Assembly (NCBI GenBank): GCA_016763355.1
Contig: JAESTY010000299.1
Location: 1-10,426, forward strand
DNA: 10,426 nucleotides
Source: Immundisolibacteraceae bacterium
Lineage (GTDB): Bacteria > Pseudomonadota > Gammaproteobacteria > Immundisolibacterales > Immundisolibacteraceae
Direction: 5' to 3'
Of the stretch, positions 1-7,405 are shown piece after piece. The position numbers were made by a program, and so were the translations under genes. How positions within the stretch are numbered: position 1 is the first letter of the stretch; the number at the start of each line of letters is the position of its first letter. Under the pieces are notes generated by a model. The model made no database searches. It had not been told where the DNA came from and worked only from the letters and a program-made list of their open reading frames with translations.

Positions 1-103
1 AACGGCTACCACCCCGCGCCTTAACCAACTCTTTAAATAGGACTTTCAATTCCCCTCTATATATATTTAAGTGTGATATCAACCCACTAACAACAAACTA
101 ATC

Positions 104-135
104 ACCATTCGTTTACAGCTTAACGACCATTCGTT
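104..135. repeat. Direct repeat pair ACCATTCGTT, candidate operator
   Basis: The 10-base word ACCATTCGTT occurs at 104-113 and again at 126-135. Start-to-start spacing is 22 bases, about two helical turns, which would put both copies on one face of the DNA. It lies in the 293-base non-coding stretch ahead of the first gene, where I see no coding region apart from a possible 24-base tail of an upstream gene. A poor promoter-like pair (TTTACA at 112-117, then TACCAT at 135-140 after 17 bases) overlaps the repeats. An activator or repressor site for the downstream genes is an inference; no regulator gene is in the window to match it. Confidence 0.3.
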
Positions 136-293
136 ACCATCCCAGTTCCAGCAATAACGGCCCGTTGAACTCAATCACCCGTGTAAGGTTCGTATTTTTT
201 GAATGACCTTGCGCAGCAACCGGCCAGTTATCGTCGCTATTTAGAACTGAAACCAGGCATCAGAGCTGGTATTGGCAGGGAGAAAAATCACCG

Positions 294-872
294 ATGATTA
301 CAAGACGCGAGTTTTTGCGAGCAGGAACAGTAGCCGGGGTGTTTTCTGCCTTGCCGGGTGGCGCAGTCAGCGCCAAAAGTACCGCCAACACAGTTGCCTT
401 CGATGCGATTTGCGACACTCGCATTGAAGAAGGTGAGCAGTTCCTTAGCGAGATAAACCAACAAGCCTATCGTGTACACGGTCTAGATATCGATCCTGGA
501 TCGGTGATTGCGATGGTGGAATCCGCTGTGAGCGAAAACCGGCCGTTACTGGGCCTGACTAGCGACGCAGTATTATTACTAGCTGAGCAGATTGCTAGCG
601 CAAACGGCTACTCGCTGACCTATAAGGGTATTCACAGCCACGATAGTGCCGATCAAATTTCGCATTCGCTGATGATTAGCGAAGTGTGGCAAGCAGGCAT
701 AGAAGTACCTTTACAACAGGCCGAGAACCATTGGCCCCAGGTGATTGCTCGGATCATGCCCGAACTCATTGCGCAAAAACGGCCTGCAAGTGAACAGCAG
801 ATCACCGCAAAATCGAGTAGAGCAACCGGTAGCCCAGGACACCTGGTCTCCTGGATACTACAACCAGCCTAG
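294..872 (+). CDS. Small Tat-exported protein, function not recognised
   Basis: This is a 192-residue protein. The start is an ATG preceded by AGGGAG at 277-282, a rather long spacing of 11 bases. The N-terminus is a clear twin-arginine signal: TRREFLRAG at residues 3-11, then a weakly hydrophobic stretch and a likely cleavage site after V-S-A (residue 27). The mature part of about 165 residues has no heme motif and only one cysteine (C40). It looks globular, with a central segment containing GLTSDA and a C-terminal GHLVSWILQP. I do not recognise the family with confidence. It ends 141 bases before a PCMH/VAO-family flavoprotein gene that lacks any signal peptide. By analogy with the Tat-bearing small subunit of fructose dehydrogenase, which carries its flavoprotein partner out of the cytoplasm, it could be an export or assembly partner. 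A gene of unknown function (pchX) is also recalled between pchC and pchF in Pseudomonas putida, but homology to it is untested. Confidence 0.8.
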   Translation: MITRREFLRAGTVAGVFSALPGGAVSAKSTANTVAFDAICDTRIEEGEQFLSEINQQAYRVHGLDIDPGSVIAMVESAVSENRPLLGLTSDAVLLLAEQIASANGYSLTYKGIHSHDSADQISHSLMISEVWQAGIEVPLQQAENHWPQVIARIMPELIAQKRPASEQQITAKSSRATGSPGHLVSWILQPA

Positions 873-881
873 TTCCAGATA

Positions 882-901
882 AGCCCAAAATATTTTGGGC
901 T
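882..901. repeat. Perfect 20-base palindrome between Tat gene and flavoprotein
   Basis: AGCCCAAAAT is followed directly by its exact reverse complement ATTTTGGGCT. As RNA it could fold into an 8-pair stem with an ATAT loop. No run of T follows (the next bases are GGCAAGGGCG), so a classical rho-independent terminator is not well supported. It begins 10 bases after the upstream stop codon and ends 112 bases before the flavoprotein ATG. It could equally be an operator for a dimeric regulator. The word TTTGGGC in it recurs in two other intergenic gaps, at 4713-4719 and 7372-7378. Confidence 0.5.
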
Positions 902-1013
902 GGCAAGGGCGTTTTACAACAAGTTTAATAATTGCCTCGCTATCTCAGTAACATAAAACTGTGTTGCGACGCACCATCAGATTGACCCTAGACGTTTCCG
1001 GGAGGAGATAGAC

Positions 1014-2594
1014 ATGGCACCAGCGTTACCAGACTGGTTATCGCCGCAACAGTTTTCCACTGCAATTGAAGAAATGGCCGGCGCAATCGGCAAGCAGTGG
1101 GTAATCAGCGACGGCGACCCTAAGCTTCGCAGCTATCGCGATACTTTCTCTACCCTACCCGGTGAGGCTCAATTACCGTCAGCAGTAGTCGCTCCTGATG
1201 GTGTAGACGAAATTCAGGCTATTTTAAAAATAGCCAATGAATACCGGGTGCCCCTCTGGCCGATCTCAACCGGCCGTAATTTTGCCTATGGTGGTCCTGC
1301 ACCGAGGATGCCTGGCTATGTAGTCGTTGACCTGAAACGGATGAACCGCATTCTTGAAGTCAACGAAGAATATGCCTATGCCTTAGTTGAGCCAGGCGTT
1401 AGTTATTTTCAGCTCTACGAATATCTACAGAAAAACCGCATCAACCTCTGAATTGATCCAGCGGCACCAGGTTGGGGCGGCATTGTTGGCAACACCCTTG
1501 AACATGGGGTTGGTTACACCCCCTACGGCGATCATCTGATGATGCATTGCGGTATGGAAGTGGTACTTCCGGACGGCACCCTGTTCCGTACCGGTCAGGG
1601 TTCATTACCTGAAACCGAATCGTGGCAAGTATTCCAGTACGGCTTCGGTCCGATTCTGGACGGGGTTTTCACCCAAAGTAACTTTGGTATTGTTACCAAA
1701 ATGGGCATGTGGCTGATGCCAGAACCTCCTGGTTACATGCCATTTCTGATCACTTATGAGAACGAAGACGACCTGGCGATCATTACCGAAACGGTACGGC
1801 CGTTGAAGGTCAACATGGTGATTCCTAACGGCGCTTTCACCGTCGACCTTTTGTGGGATGCCGCCGTTAAAGTCTCTAAACGCCAGTATTACAGTGGCAA
1901 GGGACCGGTTCCGGATAGTGCTCGTAAAAAAATCATGTCCGACTACAAGCTCGGCCAGTGGAATTTTTATGCGGCGCTCTAAGGCCCGAAACCAATGATG
2001 GATAACACTTTTGAAGTGATCCGCGACACCCTTGGGGCTATTCCAGGGGCCAGAATCTGGAGCGCTGAAGAACGTAAGGATGACGCAGCCTTCCAGTACC
2101 GAGCCAAACTAATGCGCGGCGAACCCAACATGACCGAATTTGGTCTGATGAACTGGGTTGGCGGTGGCGGCCACATTAACTTTTCACCGATTAGTCCCAC
2201 CACCGGTGAAGATGCGATGCGCCAGTACGAGATGATCAAAACGCGCTCTCACGAGTATGGATTTGATTACATCGGTGAATTCGCTGTCGGCTGGCGCGAT
2301 ATGCATCACGTCTACATGCTGATGTTTGATCGTTCCAACGAAGAAGAGCGCAAACGGGCGCATGAGTTATTCGGCATTCTTATTGATGAGGCCGCGGCTG
2401 CAGGTTATGGCGAATACCGCACCCATTTGGCCTTTATGGATCAGGTTGCCAAAACTTATAGCTGGAATGACCACGCTTTGTGGAAGTTACACGAGAAGCT
2501 CAAGGATGCATTTGATCCTAATGGCATTCTAGCACCAGGTAAACAGGGCATCTGGCCGGCTCACATGCGGGAGAAGCATTCATGGACAAGCTAA
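1014..2594 (+). pseudogene. PCMH/VAO-family FAD-linked phenol oxidoreductase, broken by two in-frame stops
   Basis: The start is an ATG 5 bases after GGAGGAGA (1001-1008). The frame stays open in register for 527 codons, counting a TGA at 1449-1451 (codon 146) and a TAA at 1980-1982 (codon 323). The paralog at 7406 has Trp and Tyr there (AACCTCTGG; GCCTGCTACGGC), so each stop fits one base change. Everything else reads as a full-length flavoprotein of the 4-cresol dehydrogenase / vanillyl-alcohol oxidase family: an FAD-binding PCMH domain with ISTGRNFAYGG and YTPYGDH, then a C-terminal cap and DPNGILAPGK. Key residues remain: Glu375 (PCMH Glu380), His387 (VAO His422, the FAD-linking histidine), His431-His432, and Tyr468-Arg469 (PCMH Tyr473-Arg474). 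Met379 replaces PCMH Tyr384. An intact enzyme would hydroxylate or dehydrogenate a para-alkylphenol at the benzylic carbon and reduce the cytochrome encoded next, whose start overlaps this frame's end. Fragments from internal ATGs are unlikely to be active. Recent loss, a sequencing error or readthrough are the alternatives. Confidence 0.9.
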
Positions 2595-2914
2595 TTTCCA
2601 AACTGGTTCTGTCACTGCTACTGGGCAGCATTGCCATTGGTGCGACGGCTGAAGAACGCCCTCGTCCAGCTGAAGAAAGTTGGATGCTGTTTTGTGAGGG
2701 TTGCCATCGCCCGGACGGTGAAGGCCCTGGAGCCGTCATGTTGCAACGCCGCTTCGGCGACGAGCGCATGGCTATCAAAGGCAACACCACCCTGGCGCCT
2801 GAATATATAAAACAGGTGGTGCGTAACGGATTCCTCGAGATGGCACCGCTACGTCCTACTGATATCACCGACGCTGAACTAGATCTTTTGATCGAGTTCC
2901 TACGTACCAAATAG
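2582..2914 (+). CDS. Cytochrome c subunit of the first flavocytochrome (PchC-like)
   Basis: This is a 110-residue exported cytochrome c. A Sec signal peptide is plain: a lysine-containing start, a hydrophobic core at residues 8-20 and probable cleavage after A-T-A (residue 23). The single heme site is C38-E-G-C41-H42, and Met87 in LEMAP is the likely sixth iron ligand. The small single-heme layout matches cytochrome subunits of 4-cresol dehydrogenase and eugenol hydroxylase, which accept electrons from the flavoprotein. The ATG lies inside the last codons of the flavoprotein frame (13-base overlap) and has its own GGGAG at 2570-2574, so it can be translated even though the flavoprotein is interrupted. 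Its paralog at 8991-9392 is longer and is a lipoprotein. The gene is intact and its heme and Met sites are undamaged, which is unusual beside a broken partner. It may serve the second flavoprotein. Confidence 0.88.
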   Translation: MDKLISKLVLSLLLGSIAIGATAEERPRPAEESWMLFCEGCHRPDGEGPGAVMLQRRFGDERMAIKGNTTLAPEYIKQVVRNGFLEMAPLRPTDITDAELDLLIEFLRTK

Positions 2915-2954
2915 CTAAAGCACAAAGTAACTGCGCAAATCGCGAGGCTCCACC

Positions 2955-4424
2955 ATGAATAAACAGTCAGAGCTATCAATTGAGGTAGCTAAAAAAGTCG
3001 GTTCTTTACGCGACTTTTTAGACCTGCTCGACTCGAAAGGCCAGTTCATCACCTGGCCCGAAGAAGTCCTGCCCGAACCCGATATTCGCAACATTCTCGT
3101 GGCCGCCGGAGACGACGACAAATTTGGCCCCGCAATCATGTTCGACAAAATCAAGGGATATCCGGGTAAACGTATGGTTGCCGGTGTACACGGCAGCTTT
3201 TCAAACATCGCCGCCTTGTTGGGGTACCCGCTGGGCACACCGATACGTGACCTGTTTTACGACATCGTCGGCCGCTGGACCACCGAAGCGCCGCAGTTAC
3301 CCTTTATCGAACCTGATAAAGCCGTGATTAACGAAGTCCGTATTGAAGAAAATTTCAACCTGTTTAGCCTGCTACCGCTTTATCGCATCAACGCGATGGA
3401 CGGTGGCTTTTATATCGGCAAAGCCAACGTCGTTAGTCGTGATCCCAACGATCCCGACAATTTCGGTAAACAGAACGTCGGTATTTATCGTATTCAGCCC
3501 CATGGCCCCGACACCTTTACCTTGATGAGCGTACCTGTTCACGATATGGGCCGGCATATGCTGGCAGCCGAATTGGACGATGTGCCACTTAAAATTGCAG
3601 TGATGCTGGGTAACCATCCTGCAATGGCGATGTTTGCTGCCACCCCGGTGGGCTATGACGAATCAGAATTCGCTTACGCCGCTGGCATGATGGGCGCGCC
3701 TATTGCGCTGACAAAATCTGCGAACGGACTCGATATCCAGGCTGACGGCGAGATGGTCATCGAAGCAGAATATATTCACGGTGAGCGCCAGTACGAAGGA
3801 CCATTCGGTGAGTTCCCGGGCAGTTACAGCGGCGTACGCCGGGCGCCGGTTTTTAAGATCACTGGCATTTCGCACCGCAAAGACCCGATCTTTGAAAACA
3901 TCTATATCGGCAAAGGCTGGACCGAGCACGACACCTTGATCGGACTCAACACTTCAGCGCCAATCTATGCGGTATTGAAAAAAGAATTCCCGGAAGTTGA
4001 AGCGGTCAATGCGCTCTACCAGCATGGCTTAACCGGCATCATTTCGCTAAAAAGCCGTTTTGCCGGCTTTGCCAAGTCTGTGGCGCTTAGAGCTTTGAGT
4101 ACTCCCCACGGCCTGATCTATCTGAAAAACCTGATCATGGTAGATGCGGATGTGGATCCATTCGATTTAAACCAGGTCATGTGGGCCCTGTCAGTGCGTA
4201 CCCGCGCCGACGACATTATGGTGCTCGACAATATGGCTGGGATCATGATTGACCCCTCTGCCGTTATCCCCGGCAAAGGCCATCATTTAATCATCGACGC
4301 AACCACGCACATGGCTCCAGATCCTATCGGCGGCGATGTTGAAATAGTCCGACGCCCAGCCGGCCAGGAAATCGACGACCTGGCTCAATTAATTAAATCG
4401 ATGCAAGAAGAGGCTCGCAAATGA
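2955..4424 (+). CDS. UbiD-family prenylated-FMN decarboxylase, probable hydroxyarylic acid (de)carboxylase
   Basis: The protein has 489 residues, normal for the family. The ATG follows GAGG at 2944-2947. The prFMN-binding signature NVGIYRIQ holds Asn174 and Arg179, with the same five-residue step as Asn168/Arg173 of yeast-type Fdc1. The catalytic acidic pair is in YEGPFGEFPG: Glu281 and Glu286, five apart as are Glu277/Glu282 in Fdc1. A C-terminal GKGHHLIIDATTH is also typical. UbiD enzymes reversibly decarboxylate aromatic or unsaturated acids in the cytoplasm using prenylated FMN and a divalent metal. The immediately overlapping VdcD-like gene points to the non-oxidative 4-hydroxybenzoate/vanillate type, so a product of p-cresol oxidation such as 4-hydroxybenzoate is a reasonable but unproven substrate. 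No UbiX or VdcB gene is nearby, so the cofactor must come from elsewhere in the genome. The gene sits 40 bases downstream of the cytochrome and is probably cotranscribed with it. Confidence 0.9.
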   Translation: MNKQSELSIEVAKKVGSLRDFLDLLDSKGQFITWPEEVLPEPDIRNILVAAGDDDKFGPAIMFDKIKGYPGKRMVAGVHGSFSNIAALLGYPLGTPIRDLFYDIVGRWTTEAPQLPFIEPDKAVINEVRIEENFNLFSLLPLYRINAMDGGFYIGKANVVSRDPNDPDNFGKQNVGIYRIQPHGPDTFTLMSVPVHDMGRHMLAAELDDVPLKIAVMLGNHPAMAMFAATPVGYDESEFAYAAGMMGAPIALTKSANGLDIQADGEMVIEAEYIHGERQYEGPFGEFPGSYSGVRRAPVFKITGISHRKDPIFENIYIGKGWTEHDTLIGLNTSAPIYAVLKKEFPEVEAVNALYQHGLTGIISLKSRFAGFAKSVALRALSTPHGLIYLKNLIMVDADVDPFDLNQVMWALSVRTRADDIMVLDNMAGIMIDPSAVIPGKGHHLIIDATTHMAPDPIGGDVEIVRRPAGQEIDDLAQLIKSMQEEARK

Positions 4425-4651
4425 CCGCCTGTCCACGTTGTTCCAATAGTAACGCCACCGTTTTCCATGAGGGTAGGGAAGGCGAAGAACTGATCTGGAC
4501 TCTATTCGGCTGTCCGGACTGTTACTTCCACTGGCGCGATAGTGAACCAGCAGAATCGATTTCCCCGACAAAACGTAAAGCGGTTTTCCAGATGGATACT
4601 AGCCATCCAGAGAAATACCAGCTGGTTCTTCCGGTTCGAGAAGAATCATAA
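4421..4651 (+). CDS. VdcD-like small subunit of non-oxidative hydroxyarylic acid decarboxylase
   Basis: This is a 76-residue protein whose ATG overlaps the UbiD stop codon (ATGA), a sign of translational coupling. It begins with C4-P-R-C7 and has a second pair, C31-P-D-C34, making a four-cysteine zinc-ribbon-like site, followed by FHWRDSEP at 36-43. This resembles the remembered VdcD/EcdD layout: about 75-80 residues, an N-terminal CPRC, a second CxxC and a WRD(T/S)EP motif. In vdcBCD-type operons this small protein accompanies the large UbiD-family subunit. Its exact job is not well established, but it is needed for or supports activity in some systems. The paired arrangement strengthens the assignment of the upstream UbiD gene to phenolic acid decarboxylation. 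Confidence 0.85.
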   Translation: MTACPRCSNSNATVFHEGREGEELIWTLFGCPDCYFHWRDSEPAESISPTKRKAVFQMDTSHPEKYQLVLPVREES

Positions 4652-4845
4652 AAGCATTGAACATTTGCTCGGGTTATACAGTTGATGAGTGAACGGTCCG
4701 GGGCCAGCGATGTTTGGGCCTGGGCCTTCAATTTTCTTCGAGATTGATCAGCTTAGTTTTAAATATTCACCCTGGTTTTTAAATTGGCTGGCGATGACCT
4801 CAACAGCCGTTAATCAAACATTTACGGATACAGATAGTTAAAAAC
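4652..4845. other. 194-base non-coding gap, possible new transcription start
   Basis: This is the longest gene-free stretch after the start of the window. It contains TTTGGGC at 4713-4719, a word shared with the gaps before both flavoprotein genes. A 20-codon frame at 4685-4747 has no good ribosome site or support and is not called. I see no clear terminator hairpin with a T run and no convincing promoter. The next gene has no good Shine-Dalgarno sequence; the nearest purine patch (GGATA at 4826-4830) is too far from the ATG. Confidence 0.4.
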
Positions 4846-5943
4846 ATGATTGGATACTTACGTTACATGCTACCCACGGCCATGGTCGCTTTCGGCATCC
4901 TGGGCCTGGTCCTAGGCAGCAGCTGGTGCTGGATGGGCACCGTGGTTTTTCTATGTCTGGCAGCTTGCGACCCGTTTCTCGGTGTCGACCATAGTCGACG
5001 AGAAAAGAGCATGCCGGTATTAGCCAATACCATTCTTTATTTTCAGATAATTCCCGTTTTTTGCCTCTGGATCGTGTTCGCCTGGCGGATGAATGCTGGT
5101 GCTGAATTCATGACATTAATCGATTTTGTCGGCGCCACTATTTCTGTAGCCTTTATGACCGCCCTCGGTGGACTACCTGCTGCCCACGAAATGTTTCATC
5201 GTAGTAGTACCAGCGGAAAGTTTATCGGCAGCGTGCTATCAACTTTTTTTGCTTCATCCTATGCCTCACTAGCGCACAACCATATTCACCATATCGAAAC
5301 CGATACCCTCAACGATACAGAGACCCCCTATCGGGGCGAGAACGTTTATCACTTCGTGGTTCGGGCAGCGGCTCGGCAACACCGGGAAAGCTGGCGGATC
5401 GAGTTAACACGACTAGATAGACTGGGCCTGTCGTTCTGGCACCCGACCAACACTATCTTGCAGGGCCTTATTCAGTACGCAGCGCTGCAGGGACTGTTTT
5501 TTTCGATTGCCGGTTTTCGCGGCATGTTGATGCTGATGTGTGTTTCTCTACTGGGTTTATTTATTTTAGAGATTTTCAGCTATTTGCAGCACTACGGCCT
5601 GGTTCGAGTACCGGGTAGTCCGATTGAAAAACGCCATGCCTGGAATCATTTAACGCCCATCAGCCGGGCGTTAACTTTTGAGATTACTGCGCATTCTCAC
5701 CACCATATAGACCCAGCAGTACCCTATTACGAACTACCACCAGTGATCGATGCGCCGCAAATGCCTAGTGCAATTACCTGCTTTGTGGCCGCTCTAATTC
5801 CACCCGTGTGGCATCGCTACATTGGACGCCCGAAAGTACAGATGTGGGATGAAAACTTCGCTAATGCGGCTGAATTGAAACTAGCAGCGGAAGCTAATCT
5901 GAAAGCAGGCTGGCCCGAGTCATTAACACCAGCACTGGCCTGA
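4846..5943 (+). CDS. AlkB-type membrane di-iron monooxygenase (alkane/xylene hydroxylase family)
   Basis: This is a 365-residue integral membrane protein with about six hydrophobic segments (roughly 8-25, 28-43, 58-80, 92-110, 203-222, 225-247). The histidine clusters of the AlkB/XylM branch of the fatty-acid-desaturase superfamily are present: H114-E-M-F-H118-R, H144-N-H-I-H148-H149, LQH249YGL, and H283-S-H-H286-H287. The stretch between the second and third clusters (TPYRGENVYHF) and the final HSHHHIDP also follow the AlkB pattern. It is a little shorter than typical AlkB (about 400). These enzymes insert one oxygen atom into a C-H bond of an alkane or an aromatic methyl group in the inner membrane, using electrons from rubredoxin or an iron-sulfur reductase. 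Neither partner is encoded here. It is 54 bases upstream of the Rieske gene and probably in one operon with it. The substrate is not determined. AlkB-like is favoured over a desaturase because of the EHNxxHH-like and HYGL motifs. Confidence 0.85.
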   Translation: MIGYLRYMLPTAMVAFGILGLVLGSSWCWMGTVVFLCLAACDPFLGVDHSRREKSMPVLANTILYFQIIPVFCLWIVFAWRMNAGAEFMTLIDFVGATISVAFMTALGGLPAAHEMFHRSSTSGKFIGSVLSTFFASSYASLAHNHIHHIETDTLNDTETPYRGENVYHFVVRAAARQHRESWRIELTRLDRLGLSFWHPTNTILQGLIQYAALQGLFFSIAGFRGMLMLMCVSLLGLFILEIFSYLQHYGLVRVPGSPIEKRHAWNHLTPISRALTFEITAHSHHHIDPAVPYYELPPVIDAPQMPSAITCFVAALIPPVWHRYIGRPKVQMWDENFANAAELKLAAEANLKAGWPESLTPALA

Positions 5944-5997
5944 ACTAATACGGCTGCGTATCCGAGTGCGAAACAAGGTAGTTGAGGAGAGAGTGTT

Positions 5998-7314
5998 ATG
6001 AAAATTGAAGATTTGCAAAATGTAATTGTCGATCGTACTGCAGAGGGCGAATTTACTCTGGATCGCAGCATTTATTACGATGAAGAGCTATTTGAAGTTG
6101 AAATGGCGCAGATTTTCGAAGGCAGCTGGATTTTCCTCGCTCATGAAGGACACCTGCCTGAGGTCAACGATTTCTTTACCACCTGGATGGGTCGCAAACC
6201 GGTGGTGTTAATCCGTGGTGAAGATAATCAGGTTCGCGGTTTTATTAATGCCTGTACTCATCGAGGTGCAACCCTGTGCCGAACCCACCGCGGCAATAAA
6301 AAATTCCTCACCTGCACATATCATGGTTGGTCCTACGACACCCAGGGCAAAAACCGGGGAATTAAGGATCATGAAACCGGTGGGTACACCGAACAGTTTG
6401 ATTCCGGCAATCATGATTTAAAACAGATTGCCAAAATCCAGAACTATCACGGTTTTATCTTTGGTTCTCTAAATCCAGATGTCCCGGATCTTGAAGAAGC
6501 CCTGGGCAACGCCAAACCGTTTATGAAAATGCTCGGTGATCAATCTCCCGACGGCATGGAAATCATCAAAGGCTTTTCCCGTTACACCACGCCAAGTAAC
6601 TGGAAGTTTCAGCTCGAGAACGGTGTCGATGGATATCACGTCTCCACTGTGCACGCTAATTACATTGGCGTGGTGATGAAACGCATGAAAGAGATGGAAG
6701 ACGACCAGGTCAAGTCCATCGCCCGCGGCAACATGTCTGACATGATCAGCGGCACCTATGATCTGGGACAGGGACACACCGTACTCTGGGGCGAAGTACC
6801 TGGTGCCAACGATAGGCCGCTAGCCGAACGCCGCGAAGAACTTGAACAACGACTCGGCAAAGACAATTCCGACTGGATGATCGGTAGAGCCCGCAACCTG
6901 GGTATGTTTCCCAATGTCTTGTTGATGGATCAAACCTCAACCCAAATCCGGGTGATTCGCCCGATATCCGTTGGCGTTACCGAAATAACCATCTATGGAA
7001 TAGCCCCCAAAGGTGAAAGTGGCCCGGCCCGCAACCGCCGAATCCGCCAATATGAAGATTTCTTCAACGCTACCGGTATGGCGACACCAGATGACCTATC
7101 TGAATTTGCGGCCTGCCAAATCGGCAATTACGGGCTCATCGATGAGCATCAGTCTTTTGACCGTGGCCTGGGTCGAGTCATTATGGGTGGCGACGAAACC
7201 GCCGACGGTCTGGGAATCGCGCCCTACAGTAGTGGGCCGGATTGGGCCGATGAAAACCTGTTTCAGAGTTTTTATCGCCAGTGGTACAAGATGGTGAAAG
7301 CAGCTTACGTTTAA
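5998..7314 (+). CDS. Rieske aromatic ring-hydroxylating oxygenase, alpha subunit (BenA-like)
   Basis: The protein has 438 residues. The ATG follows a strong GAGGAGA at 5984-5990. The N-terminal Rieske [2Fe-2S] site is C86-T-H88 ... C106-T-Y-H109-G-W. The catalytic domain has the mononuclear iron site: QLENGVDGYHVSTVH supplies His214 and His219, with Asp211 as the likely bridge to the neighbouring Rieske centre. The third ligand is probably an Asp in PDDLSEF (365 or 366). Overall layout, including CTHRGATLC and a C-terminal YRQWYKM, resembles benzoate/anthranilate-type alpha subunits. The family adds O2 to an aromatic ring, or does related monooxygenation or demethylation, in the cytoplasm. 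No beta subunit, ferredoxin or reductase gene follows; the next gene is a flavoprotein 91 bases away. It may work as an alpha-only oligomer or borrow partners from elsewhere. The substrate cannot be read from the sequence. Confidence 0.9.
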   Translation: MKIEDLQNVIVDRTAEGEFTLDRSIYYDEELFEVEMAQIFEGSWIFLAHEGHLPEVNDFFTTWMGRKPVVLIRGEDNQVRGFINACTHRGATLCRTHRGNKKFLTCTYHGWSYDTQGKNRGIKDHETGGYTEQFDSGNHDLKQIAKIQNYHGFIFGSLNPDVPDLEEALGNAKPFMKMLGDQSPDGMEIIKGFSRYTTPSNWKFQLENGVDGYHVSTVHANYIGVVMKRMKEMEDDQVKSIARGNMSDMISGTYDLGQGHTVLWGEVPGANDRPLAERREELEQRLGKDNSDWMIGRARNLGMFPNVLLMDQTSTQIRVIRPISVGVTEITIYGIAPKGESGPARNRRIRQYEDFFNATGMATPDDLSEFAACQIGNYGLIDEHQSFDRGLGRVIMGGDETADGLGIAPYSSGPDWADENLFQSFYRQWYKMVKAAYV

Positions 7315-7342
7315 CAGATTAATTTAACAATTTATTGATTGC

Positions 7343-7380
7343 TAGCCCCGACGCCAAATAGGCGCACTTGATTTGGGCTA
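7343..7380. repeat. Interrupted inverted repeat ahead of the second flavoprotein
   Basis: TAGCCC (7343-7348) is matched by GGGCTA (7375-7380), and CCAAAT (7354-7359) by ATTTGG (7371-7376). The right half ATTTGGGCTA closely resembles the half-site ATTTTGGGCT of the palindrome at 882-901, which precedes the other flavoprotein. A short CGCC-AAATA-GGCG hairpin (7352-7364) also lies here but lacks a T run. A shared regulator for the two flavocytochrome operons is an inference. The site sits 25 bases before the ATG. Confidence 0.3.
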
Positions 7381-7405
7381 AAAAGAACTTTAACTGGAGG
7401 AGCTA

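Noticed and set aside
1..24. Possible C-terminal tail of an upstream gene ending in TAA at 22-24
   Set aside because: Only seven codons are visible, so nothing supports coding.
112..140. Sigma-70 promoter TTTACA-17-TACCAT
   Set aside because: The -10 match is poor and the leader to the first gene would be long; mentioned only with the repeats.
882..901. Palindrome as a rho-independent terminator
   Set aside because: The stem is good but no T run follows; kept as a repeat with open function.
1449..1451. TGA read as selenocysteine or as a tryptophan codon by a changed genetic code
   Set aside because: The paralog has Trp, not Cys, at this place. TGA ends the UbiD and AlkB-like genes normally, and the second interruption is TAA.
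2518..2979. Long minus-strand frame opposite the first cytochrome
   Set aside because: It overlaps the well-supported cytochrome c gene with its heme motif; the composition is that of an antisense shadow.
4685..4747. 20-codon frame in the gap before the AlkB-like gene
   Set aside because: It has no Shine-Dalgarno sequence, no recognisable motif and no comparative support; such frames are common by chance.
7352..7364. CGCC-AAATA-GGCG hairpin as a terminator after the Rieske gene
   Set aside because: Only four pairs and no T run.
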